DNA of 64,000 nt from Tetracladium setigerum (lineage: Eukaryota; Ascomycota; Leotiomycetes; Helotiales). The stretch covers positions 3,012,556 to 3,076,555 of the forward strand of contig PZJY01000004.1 in the NCBI GenBank assembly GCA_031472005.1, in the 5' to 3' direction. A program made the position numbers and the translations under genes. Below, in pieces: positions 11,670 to 22,300 of the stretch. The stretch's first letter is position 1. Each line of letters opens with the position of its first letter. The notes beneath the pieces are model-generated. The model did no database searches. It had not been told where the DNA came from and worked only from the letters and a program-made list of their open reading frames with translations.

Positions 11670-12939
11670 CTACGACTCAAACACACTTTGTGTAGAGTTA
11701 TAGCTATACCCGGCATTAATCGCCAGCTGCAACATAATCCTACTCTTCTGCGGATTCAACAAGCCACTTGAAATTCCATCCTGCGCCCCGTCCCCAGGCA
11801 CCATCCCATCCTGCGATCGATGCGAATACACACAAACAGTCCCATTCCCCACAGCCTCACTAACTGCCACCCTCCCAGGCTTCGTCCACCCACCAGCCCC
11901 CATCCCCGCCAAAACCAAACCTTTAGCACCAGACTCTACAGCCGCCTTGACAAGAACAGGATTCAACGCTTGATGACCATAGAGAATATCAACCTGAGGC
12001 AACTCCGTCGTGTTGCTGATGTCGAAATAGTGACTTCCGAGGGGAAGGGAAGGTGGAAAGTAGAATTTCGGTTGGATGTTGATGAAATAGCCTAGATAGC
12101 CTGGCTCGGTCGCTTTGAAGGTGTCGAGTTGATTGGCGTTGGTTTTGGTCGTGTAGAAGGCGCTGCCGATGCGGTCGTTTAGAACGACCATGGGACCGCG
12201 GCCGCGGGCGGAGGGGGAGGAGGCGAGTGTTACGGCTGCGAGGAGGTTTTCGGGGCCGTCGGCTGAGATGGCTGTTGCGGGACGCATGGCACCGACTGGT
12301 TTTTTTGTTAGTATTGGTTTTGGTCATCAATGAGACGGGGAATGAGAATTGGATGTTGAACTTTACCTATGACGATTGGCTTTTCAGTTCGCGTTGTGAG
12401 TGCTGTGAAGAATGCTGTTTCTTCTAATGTGTCGGTTCCGTGTGTAATCACTACACCTTGTACATACGGATCCGCAACAGCAGCGTTTATCTGTTGGGTC
12501 AAGTTGAGCAGAATAGCAGGTGTGATACTGCCACTGTCTATACAACATTACGACACGTAATCAGCACTCCATACTTCATAACCAGATCCACAATCATCAC
12601 CACTTCACAACTCCAGAAAAACATACCAACATTAGCAACCTGCACACCAAAGATATTCGAAATATTCAAGAGTGACGGAACGGCATTGATGAGCGTCTGA
12701 ATCCCGAGAGCACCGGCTTGATATCCAATAGTTTGCGTATTTGAGGATGCACTTCCAGCGATTGTACCGCCTGTGGCGAAGATGGTGATGTTAGGGAGAG
12801 AGGCATTGTAGCCTGTGATATCCGCGCGGGGGAGGATGGGAGCAGCGAGGGGAGAAGAATGGGGGATTATTGCTGGTGCGGAGAGGACGACGCTGGCGTA
12901 GAGGGCGCAGATGGGGAGGAGTGTGGAGGAGATCATCAT
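11670..12939 (-). CDS. Secreted type-II L-asparaginase
   Basis: Three exons (12627-12939, 12367-12537, 11670-12295) with introns of 89 and 71 nt give 369 residues with all phases closing. Asparaginases hydrolyse L-asparagine to aspartate and ammonia. The first active-site motif is ATGGTIAG, whose second Thr (residue 59) corresponds to the nucleophile. It is followed by the flexible-loop Tyr in IGYQAG (near 73) and the second motif HGTDTLEE, carrying the Thr-Asp pair. VGAMRP just after intron 2 is also a family block. An N-terminal hydrophobic stretch (STLLPICALYASVVLSAPA) is a plausible signal peptide, so the enzyme is probably extracellular or in the wall space. Several N-x-S/T sites fit a secreted protein. 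Length is normal for fungal type-II enzymes. Confidence 0.95.
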
Positions 12940-14629
12940 GGCGAGGATGGAGAGAGAGGGGAAGCCGGTGAAGAGTGTTGTTCCTGGGATGAAGAGAGGA
13001 TAGAGAGAGAGGAGGGAAGTTTTGAACGGTGATGTCTTTCTCTTATTTTATACATGTTTTTTCCTTCTCTATTTCTATAGGCTATCAATGATCAATTCAT
13101 TCAGTTGTTTACTTATCTTTCCCTCAGTTCAGTCAGGTATGTTACGTTTTGTGATGGCAAGCCAATAATCGGCCATATCTGAATGCTCGAAGATGGAGGT
13201 AGGTTAGTTATCTAGGCAGATACATAACGGAAATCCACATCAAACATGGATGATGGATGGAACGATGTGACTTTGAGTTTGCATAGTAGCACCGTTGATA
13301 TCATGATAATGTGGGTTCATGAACAAAGGTGGGAGGATCCAAAGATAAGGAAAACCCGTTCATGCCAGTTACTAGTAAGGTACAGTTGTTAGTAGTGCCA
13401 TGGACGGGAAGCCGATGATCTATTGCCTTCTTGGCACATCCGCTTACATAACTGGCTTTCCACTGCATTGGAACAAACTCCATTTGTGAGCTAGCTATGT
13501 GCAACCTAGCTCGATGACAAGCCAAGCCCTCTAATAAAATTGGACTATGCTCTATCTTTACCCATCTACTGACCGATTAAGAAAAACTCGTTCTAATGCT
13601 CTCTGGAAATTGGTATACTCTACTATGGGGCAAATAATCCAAGGATTACCCTTAAAGGAAAATTTCGGGCGTCTTGGCGCTGCCTTTCTCATCCGAATTC
13701 TGTTTACTTACTTGGCCACCCAGCCAATTGAAATTCTTTGCATACATCAATATTCTTTATCGGTCACGAATACGTCGAATTTCATATGCGGGTGCTTTAG
13801 GATTTTGCTTAGAGGTCAACCCTGCCTATCTTAGTTAAAGCGGCCTTCGAAAGTTCTTCTAGAATGTAGGTAAATTTAACACCCACGTTGCAACCAGGTT
13901 CAGGGTGCACATAATCGACCATGGGGTTGCAGATTCTCGAGGATTTTCTTTTCTACACGTTCACAATACCTAACTCGTTTTGCCCCAATGCTTGGAATTA
14001 TGCATGGTATTGTACCTAGTCTGATTGTGATTGAAACATGCGTCGCAACAAATTTTTTTTTTTTTGGAAACCAGTCCAATTTATTGCAGCATTCATGACA
14101 ATCCCAAGCAGCCTGGCGGCCGTAGATAGTAAAATAAGTCTCTATCCCTCTCTAAGATTAAACAGAAGCTCACTTCTATCGCAAGCCAAAAATCTCCTTC
14201 ATTTTCCCCCCCTCGCAATGAATTTTGTTCAAATTGTGGTGTGCTCCTCAAACGGGGGTGGCTAAGGTGACAAACAAGTGAGGCAGGCAGGCCCAGTTAC
14301 CTAGGTAGGTAAGGTATTATTTATTCACCTGAGGCTCATGAGGCTCTTGGATCTCATCTGTTTTGGGAAATGAAATAAAAAATATTCATGAATAGGTAAA
14401 TTATCGCTAGGTAATCTTACTTAGGTACCTAGGTACAGACCATCCAATTCAATCCAATGCTGCTAACAATAAATCGCTGCAATAACATAACTTCTCGGAT
14501 TCTCAAATTTCTCGTCGGAAAAACAACTTCCATCCATCTTTTCTCTCTCCTGTACCTACATATGTACTGTACCTCCCTGCCGCACTCCCACTTTCCCTAC
14601 CATAAAAACCCCTCACCCTCCAACCAAAA
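12940..14629. other. Intergenic region, asparaginase promoter side and F-box 3' side
   Basis: No gene seen. The first 150 bases are rich in GA on the plus strand and probably form the asparaginase leader. CCTAGG-centred palindromes occur at 14298-14307 and 14425-14436, and a GTACTGTAC box at 14564-14572, just 3' of the F-box gene. Confidence 0.55.
14298..14436. repeat. Cluster of TACCTAGGTA-type palindromes
   Basis: TACCTAGGTA at 14298-14307 is followed by AGGTAGGTAAGGTA, and GTACCTAGGTAC (a perfect 12-bp palindrome) lies at 14425-14436. The same core recurs in other gene-free stretches of this window (17209-17232, 29381-29398, 58368-58384). Confidence 0.7.
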
Positions 14630-16824
14630 TCAATTTCCCCAAATATGCACCTGTACTTCCACGTCTTGGCCCTCTTCCTCCTCCCCATCCTCTTCCCCAC
14701 CTGCATCATCCCCATCATCCTCCCCACTTACCCCCGCACCGCCATGAGTACCCAAGAAATGCAAAATGATATTCTCTTCCTCCACATCCGCATTCTCACC
14801 CACGACCTCCACGCCATTGGGGAAATGTATGATGGTATTCGCGTCCAGATCGTTTATGTGGATGATTGTATCGCCATTTGGAGCCGCACCTCCACCATTA
14901 CCAGTTCCATTTCCATCGCCGGTAGCATTCCCGTCATTGTGATTGTGATTGTGATTATGGTGATGATGGTGGTTATGGTTATGATTATTGTTTAATTCTT
15001 CTTCCATCTGTTCGAGGAAAGATTTCTTCCGCTCGGTGGTCTTGTCGTCGACTTCGTCGCTGATTTTCCAAAAGGCTGAGGGACCGGCGGGTCCGTGTTC
15101 GTCCCAGTCTCTGTTTTTGAGGAGGGGGTTGGGTTAGGATTTGAGATTTGAGGTTTGAGGTTTGGCAAAGGGCGAGGGGAAGGAGAGGAAGGGGGAAGTG
15201 TACTTACTTGTCAAACCAATGGCCTAGAACGCCTCTTGCTGATTTCAGACCACCAACTTGGATTGCTTCGCTTTTCCATCGTTCCTCGCTACATTGTCAA
15301 AATATTTATTAGCACTCCGATTCCCAAAATCTCCACCAACCTAAGTTCACAACACAAGTCCCCAATCAAACATACCCATTAAAAACCGAAATGCTAGTCC
15401 ACCTAATCTCTCCCTCCTTGGTCTGTCTCACCGTTCCTCGAATATTTGAATTGGCATTCGGATCCCACGAAGCGTGTAGAGAGCGAGCTGTACCAATAAA
15501 ATGAACCACAGGGAGATCTTGGCCATCTTCGGGGCCGGGATCGGTTTTGTGCGTCACGTGCAGTTCCATCATTATGAGGCGGACAGCTTCGATGGTGTTG
15601 AGAGGATGACGGGCGATGTGAGCGGGGATGGCCGGGCCGGTGAAGTTAAAGAGGAAGAGTTCGTGGAAATCTGGGAGGGTTAGTTTTGGGACTGGCTGAG
15701 TACTGGGATCTATGAGGAGGAACTACCTAGAAAACAGACAACCTGCGAATGAAAGTCAGTAATCATTCCCAGAAGCGTACAGAAACACATACCCGCATCC
15801 AACTACCAGTAATACCGTACGGATCCTCAAAGTCAATATCAGGCTTAATCACCTCCCCAGACTGCAACCGCCTGCTCACAAAACTATCCGGCGTGCTCCC
15901 ATCCCAGAAATAATTCCACAGCGGCCTCAGACCACAATCCAGACTAACAGCAAACTCCCTCACATTCTTATGCAAAACAATCATGATGGCTTCCATCTTC
16001 TCCCAATCCACCGTAGCTTCCCCATCGCCCTTAAACGGGCCCCATAACGTTTGGCTCGTGAAGTTCCGCAAATCGTATACCACCGACGCTGCAAATGGGT
16101 ATATCCTCGCGTGTGTGCTCCTGGAGAGCCCAATGACAGGCGCACCGAGATGAACATGTAGTTTTGCGCTAGCCTCCCTCTCTTCTAGGGAACGAGGAGT
16201 GAAACCACCGGGCGATAGCATATTCTTCGATCTTGTGTATATTGAAGATTGGCAGCAGAAAGCCTCGAGGTTCGCGAGGTTGCCTTGGAAGTGTTCGGTT
16301 AGGAATTTGATATTGAGGGATTTGGAGGGGTTTGGGTTGGCGGTTCGTGACAGTTCGATGATGAATTCATTCAAGGTTGAGGGTTCCGGTCGCTCGACCT
16401 GGTATATACGTGTTAGATTAGCATCTCTGGAGGAAATGATGCTGGTTTAGGAACCTTTTTTTCCACCGTATCATAGTTTGTGCTTGTCAGGACTCTGCGG
16501 AGCAATACAAAGTTGTGCAATGCTTGTTCCCAGTCCCATTTCCCTCCCTTTAGCTCGCTTTGTTTGGGTGAGTCCTGAGGTACACAGTAGTCAGTCAGCC
16601 AGTGCCACTATGCGAAATGCCTTTCTTTATTCGGGAGCGAGTACCAGGTATTGCAGATATATGCTTCGAAAAAGAATATGATTCCGCTTCGTCCGAGCCA
16701 GGAACTTCTTGCAGGTGAGGGCGATAGATAGGATATCCAATGGGTCGACGAATGTAAAGATGGTGTCGAGGAGTTCGGGCGGGAACTTTTCGATGCTGCT
16801 ACCAGCTTGGATTGGGCCCTCCAT
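14630..16824 (-). CDS. F-box protein with His/Asn tract and acidic tail (seven exons)
   Basis: Exons in coding order: 16645-16824, 16455-16574, 15793-16398, 15727-15742, 15376-15670, 15208-15288, 14630-15110, totalling 1779 nt and 592 residues with every phase closing. An F-box lies at residues 12-50 (IEKFPPELLDTIFTFVDPLD, then ALTCKKF); it would bind Skp1 in an SCF ubiquitin ligase. The central part carries family blocks such as LHASWDPNANSNIRGTVRQ and HGPAGPSAFWK, seen in a fungal F-box family of unknown substrate. Exon 4 is only 16 nt, yet it joins WMR to VVCFLDFHELF without breaking frame; skipping it destroys the frame. Intron 2 uses a poor donor, GTTCCT. The last exon encodes an Asn/His repeat and then a Glu/Asp-rich tail. 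Start at 16824 is chosen because it directly precedes the F-box. Confidence 0.85.
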
Positions 16825-18088
16825 GGTGGGTGACAAAATTGGTGGGCGCGGGGTTGTTGGAGGATGTGCGGAAGTTTGAAAGTTTTTTGGAAGTTGCGAA
16901 ATTGTTTGTTGATCGTTGAAGTTGTGGAATTGAATTGATGTCCGAGGTCCGTTGTGGTCGGGAGATTCGAGAGTACGAGCGAGCACCGGTTCCCCGTACT
17001 TGAGGTGCTGTCACCACTCCAGTACTTCGAACAGTAATCGGTCGGGAATAGTTCGGAGATAAGAGACAACGCAACCACCCCGCTATCCTTGGCATCGACC
17101 CCGCGGTTCGTGATGAAGAACTGAATGAAGACGGAAGGGAGACTATCAAACAAATATCAACCGTACAAAACGAAGGGTGAAAATGATGCTTCACCACAGA
17201 CCCACTACCTCGGTACCTAAGTAGGTAGGTACGTATATATAAAAATATATATCATATATATACAACACTACAAGGCGATGTTAAGCCATCAAGAAAGAAA
17301 GCTTGTTCTCGACCAGCCGTCTTGGAACAAGATGAAGTCAAAAAACACTGGAGTTTGCCGAGATTCCCAGAATACCTTAGATAATGGTTGGTGGAGCTGT
17401 AGATCACGAGAAGGCAGAAAGAACAGAAGTATGAGAGTAGCAAAGCGAGCTGTTATTAATACTATCAGCCAGGAAGCAATAAGCACGATGCAGCTAATAA
17501 TAATGTGACCTCCCTCTTCCCATTTTCTGCATCCACAGATACAAAGGGGATGCGGATTCTCAGCAACACACAAACGTACAACGCGCGCGCAATGAACCAG
17601 TAAACAAATTATTCCTCCCACGCATATGAAAAAAAAAGCAAAATAGCCGCCGCCCCTTCTTGATATTTTCCCTCCCACCCATCAGGTTTTTTGCAATGCA
17701 ACGCGTACAAACATAACAGGAAAGCAGAGAGCCACCACCACCAACCCCCCCCAAAGCAAAGAACTCCTTCCAAACACCAGTGTGTTGTGCCGTGAGGCAG
17801 ACCTGTCTAGTTCTTTTGACTCCAATATTTCCCATGCTCCTCCCTCCTTCTGCACTCCAGCAGTACGTACCCCGGCCAGCTTAACGTCGCACAACATGAT
17901 TTGGGAAAACAGCGAAAGGAAATATGAGACCGAAGAAAAGAAACACAACAGGTTGCAGAAACAGAAGCCAGCTGCTCAAATGGTAGTTGGTAGAAGCACG
18001 CTAGCCAACCTGCTACGACCATGCTATATGAGGAAATGATCCAGATCATATCTCAACGAGGATCGATTTTCCGTGATGCAAGTCTCGC
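16825..18088. other. Intergenic region between the F-box and Zn2Cys6 genes
   Basis: No gene seen. An AT-dinucleotide-rich stretch occupies about 17232-17263, next to a GGTACCTAAGTAGGTAGGTA element at 17213-17232. The right half is probably the 3' untranslated region of the Zn2Cys6 gene. Confidence 0.55.
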
Positions 18089-19311
18089 TTAATTCTTCCG
18101 GTCCAGGCGACCCAGCATGCTGCGATCAATTTCGGTGTCCGGACGACGCTCCATGATGCTCCCCAGGCTCATTGGATCTCCACGGCTATCCGCTGGACTC
18201 GAACGAGGTGGTGGTGTTCTGCTCATCGAGGGGCCTGCTTGTTGAGGTGGCTGGAGATTCGATGTAGACGATGTCGAGGATCCAGGAGAGTAGTTGGCCG
18301 CTGACTGTGCACCAGTTGTAGGCGTAACAGGGGCTAATCGCAGATCGTCCTCAACCGCTTGCCGGCGATTACTAGCACTGTCCGAGCGTGGGTATGGCTG
18401 GCCAGGAATTGGTGGGGGAAGAATTGAAGGATGGGGCTCCTGCTGGGGGCGTTTTCGAGACTGCTCTTGCGCATGGGGGTGGGGGTGAGGATGTGTAGAA
18501 GAGGAAGCACGATCGTCACCATACGAGGAGTATGAACCGGTCGGGGAAGGAGCCGGATATTCGTATGGAGCAACTTGCTGTGGTTGGAGAGGACCGAGGG
18601 GCTGGCCATGTGCACCGTAGAGTTGTGTTCCTTGAGGATACATCATCGGACGTGGTCGTCCATCAGCGCCAACTCCCATGTTGCGCATACCAGGATAGAC
18701 GGCATGGGCGGGGACGAAAGCCTGTGCCTGCGAGGAAACGGGGGTGAAGATACATTCTTGGGTGAAGCGCTGGCAATTGGAGCATCGACCCTCAGGATTC
18801 TGATCGAAACCCGAGCAACGAATCTAGGATAAATTAGTACTTATTACTGGATGCAGCCCACTGAAAGGACGTGACTTTTCGGGTTATGATTTAGAAAGGA
18901 AAGGCTGCTTCTAGTAATATAGAGAGGAGGTGCTGCTTACCTTCCGTCTTCTGCAATATCTGCATGCAATGGCCGTTCTCTGTCTTGGTGCAGACTGGCT
19001 GAAAGCCATATGTTGTGGTCCACCTCGGCCATAGTCTTGCTGATAGGCACGGTCATCTCTGTACGGTCCAGGAGGAGCGCGGTATGGATCCTGCTGGTAC
19101 TGGCGGGGATCTGGGTAGCCGCTGCTCTGTCCTTGGGCGTATTGAGGGTCATAAGGAGAGATAGATGGTAGTGTGACGCTGCTACCTCCGTTGGAGGGTG
19201 CTCGCTGGTGGTAGGCTCTTGCGCGATCGTCTTCTTCACCAGGAGGAGGGGGTACTGCGACTCTTGCTCGCGTGGTGGAGGATATCCACTGCTCTGCTCG
19301 TGGTAAGACAT
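18089..19311 (-). CDS. Zn2Cys6 transcription factor, with a likely assembly frameshift in exon 1
   Basis: Exon 2 (18089-18823, 245 codons) and exon 1 (18941-19311) flank a 117-nt intron that splits the zinc cluster between RRRK and IRC. The cluster reads CRYCRRRKIRC, then SGFDQNPEGR, CSNC, QRFTQE and C: spacing C-x2-C-x6-C-x10-C-x2-C-x6-C, with a rather long central loop. The rest is low-complexity Pro/Gln/Ser/Tyr-rich sequence, with no fungal-specific regulatory domain. The natural start at 19311 reads MSYHEQSSGYPPPREQES. The frame then breaks at the G5 run 19248-19252 (C5 on the coding strand). One extra C leads straight into PPPPGEEDDRARAYHQR and makes the exon 372 nt, matching the splice phase. 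With it the protein is 368 residues. It should be a nuclear DNA-binding regulator; target genes are unknown. Confidence 0.8.
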
Positions 19312-22300
19312 CGTTGGGTGGTAAATCGCCACGGTGACGATTTTTTGGGGGTTTGGGTTTGTCGGTTGTCGCACTGTCTGCGAATCGAAGTGATTTTTGG
19401 TGGGTGAAGAAAGTGGGCGCTGAAGGTATGTGAAGGCTGCGGTTGTGATGAGGTCGCTCGAGGAATTGTCGGCCTTTTTTGTGTTGCGTCCAATTCACTT
19501 CGCGCAGTTTTTCCCAACTCCGTTTCCTCTAAGTTTCTTTTTGCTTGTAAACTTGCACAGCAGTGACAAGAAGTACTGGAATGTATCGTAGTTGGGTCGC
19601 ACAGGTGAATTGCTCCTCTGTTCTTATCTCCCAAAGTTCTCCACGACAGGACGAAGTTTGTCGGGCTGGAGTAGCGGTAGTTACCTAGGGCTAGCGCTCG
19701 TTCCGGAGGAGGTTCCGATGATCGAGATCGAGAGTTCGGAGATGGTCGAGTGCCACAGAGAGCGTTGGGCGTTCGCTGAATGTTATGGATGTTGCGCCGT
19801 GGCAGATTTCGAGGGCGGATCAAAAGGAGAGTGGGTGGGTTGTAATATAGAGGCGGCGATGGAAGAGAGCGCGTGGGAGGGGGAAGAGTCAAGTACCTTT
19901 AAAATGCTTTTGACTGGAAGGGAGGAAGAAGAAGAAGATGAACCACAGGCGGAACGGGTGCTGGCTAGTTGCGCACTCTAGAATGCACCTAGGGTGACGG
20001 ACGGCAGTCGGGCAGGGCTCAGGGCTCAAGGGTGAAGGATGCTCCAGATGGCGACTTCTAGGTTGAGGGATCTTTTGCAGCCTGGGGGGTAGTGTAGGGT
20101 AGGTGGAGTGTAGTGGGGATCCGTCTCGCTGGGTCGAGGAAGGCGTTCCGGAGTAGTTGAAATAAGTGGTGGAAGTGGAAGTAGCTCAGAGACACTACTA
20201 CCAGAGGGGCGTAATAAATGGGCGGCGCTTTGCGCTGCTCTGATTTCTGCCTCTCGATCTCAAGATGTCAAGATATCCAGGAGTTCGAATGTTCAGAAGT
20301 CCAGAAGATTCGCAGATTCGCAGCTGTGCTTATTATTTGGGCGGGAGTTGTGTGGGATGAGCCAATCGAGCCGCTACTTTCCACGCCGGTGTGTGGTCCG
20401 TTGGCAACTGTGTTTTAACACTTGACGAAGGGGGACGACGGTTTTGCGACTTCGAGAACTCTACTCTCTCTTCTCTCTCGGTCTTCCTACAACAACGACG
20501 ACGACGGCGACGACGATAATAACAACGACACAACAAATTACTGCGACAAGCCTCCACTACTTTAATTCGACTCCTTTTTACTTTCCCTTTGCGCGAAGAA
20601 AAACCTAGCTTTTCTGTCGTGCGACGACTGGCGGACTGAAAGGGTCGAAATTCGGTTCAAGAAAAAAGATGTGAAGAGACGAGGTACAAATGCAAATGCA
20701 AATATGCTCAATAATCTTCCCCTTTCCCTCGATTTCGATTCGACGACGGCTCTGACTCCTGCGTGCAATGTTAGAAACTAAACTAAACACCTCCGACCCT
20801 CGATCAATCACAAGCCGTTGCTTGCCATTGTCCAACCCGGGTCCACACACTGACCTGATCTTGGTGCCACGCTACAGTGCGCCAGCTCCAAATGCAATCC
20901 TGATCCTGGGAAGCTCCGAAGCAAAACCCCTCCCACTCAGCACAACCTTTTTGGCGGGGTATAATGGGATGAAGGAACGAATGGGAGGATCCGTCTGGCT
21001 CTTCCGTGCGCTCAGATGGTGGTGAATGGATTATTCAAGGGAGAGAAGAGTCGGTCGGCCTTCTAACGGGTTCAGATCCAAGATTGGCAACCACCCCAAA
21101 TTAACTCCTTGCGGCTGCCACGGTCCTCTTCCTCCTGCGATTGCGATTTATACCTTCGACCCTCGAGATATCTGCTGACGTCCTAACTAAACCCCTTCGG
21201 ATTCCGATTCAGAACACTAGTCGTGCGTCCTTGCCCCAGCTCAGAAGGTGTCGTCTACCGCTATTGACGCCAAAGAGTCGCTGCGAAACCCACAACCAAA
21301 CACGATCCGGCCAAGTCGAGAGAAGGGAGATGAACGTGCAGCACGACTTTTCCAGAAATGCCGAAAGCGGCGATTTATGTTGACTCGAGATCGTCACTTT
21401 TAGCACGGCACTGGTCCCAGGTGTCAGGTCGGCCGGTCACTTTTCTGCGACCCAGATGCACGCTGCAAGCGATGCGTGGTGTGGTGCGCGGTACGATGCG
21501 AGGCGCTTTGAAGTGGCCGAATGACCAAAGCCAAATTGGGGAGGGGTGGCAATATACAACCGCGGTGGCAAAGACTACACACGGCTTCCGATGGTGCGTA
21601 ATGTATGAATGGGGATGCGTTGAAGTGAAGCAAAAGAAGAAGAAGGAGCAGCAACAGCAACAACAGCTCAATATTCGTGATGAGGGATGACGGATGGAGA
21701 TGCGATGAAGGAGTAGTGGGAACCAAAAAAATCTGGCCCGCGAAAGAATAGGTATCGGCGAGGTCCCGCTGCTGGAGGGGTCGTTCCGAAACTCGCAAAC
21801 GGGGGGGAAGGCCGCCTGCTCAAGGAATATGCTCTCCCCTGTTCAATAGGCAAGACACACCCACCACACGTCAATAAATAATCCAGCAAACTATTGGCGC
21901 CGTTGTCCCCTCGGTCAGCAACAACGTCTCGTCTCGTGAACACTCCCCCCCCAAAAAAAACAAGGGAGCAGCCGGGTTACGGTGGGTGAGGTGAGATTGA
22001 AGACCGGAAGAGAATGAGAGAATGGTAAACAATCTCAGCTGAATCAAATGTGGATAGGGAATGATGGATGTCTTTCGAGCGACGTCAAGACTTACGAGGG
22101 GTCGTAAATACCAATCTCTCCAAAAAGATTTTCGATCAGTTGTTCTGGAACAACGCCGGTTCGGGTCTTTATTACAACCTGCCAATGGGGGGAGAGTGGG
22201 CGAGTGTTGGGTGACAATATCTCCAAATCGCTGCGCTGTCTTGGATGACTCGATCAATGAGAGCGCAGAAGCAGAGATCCAACACTCACATTCGCACACA

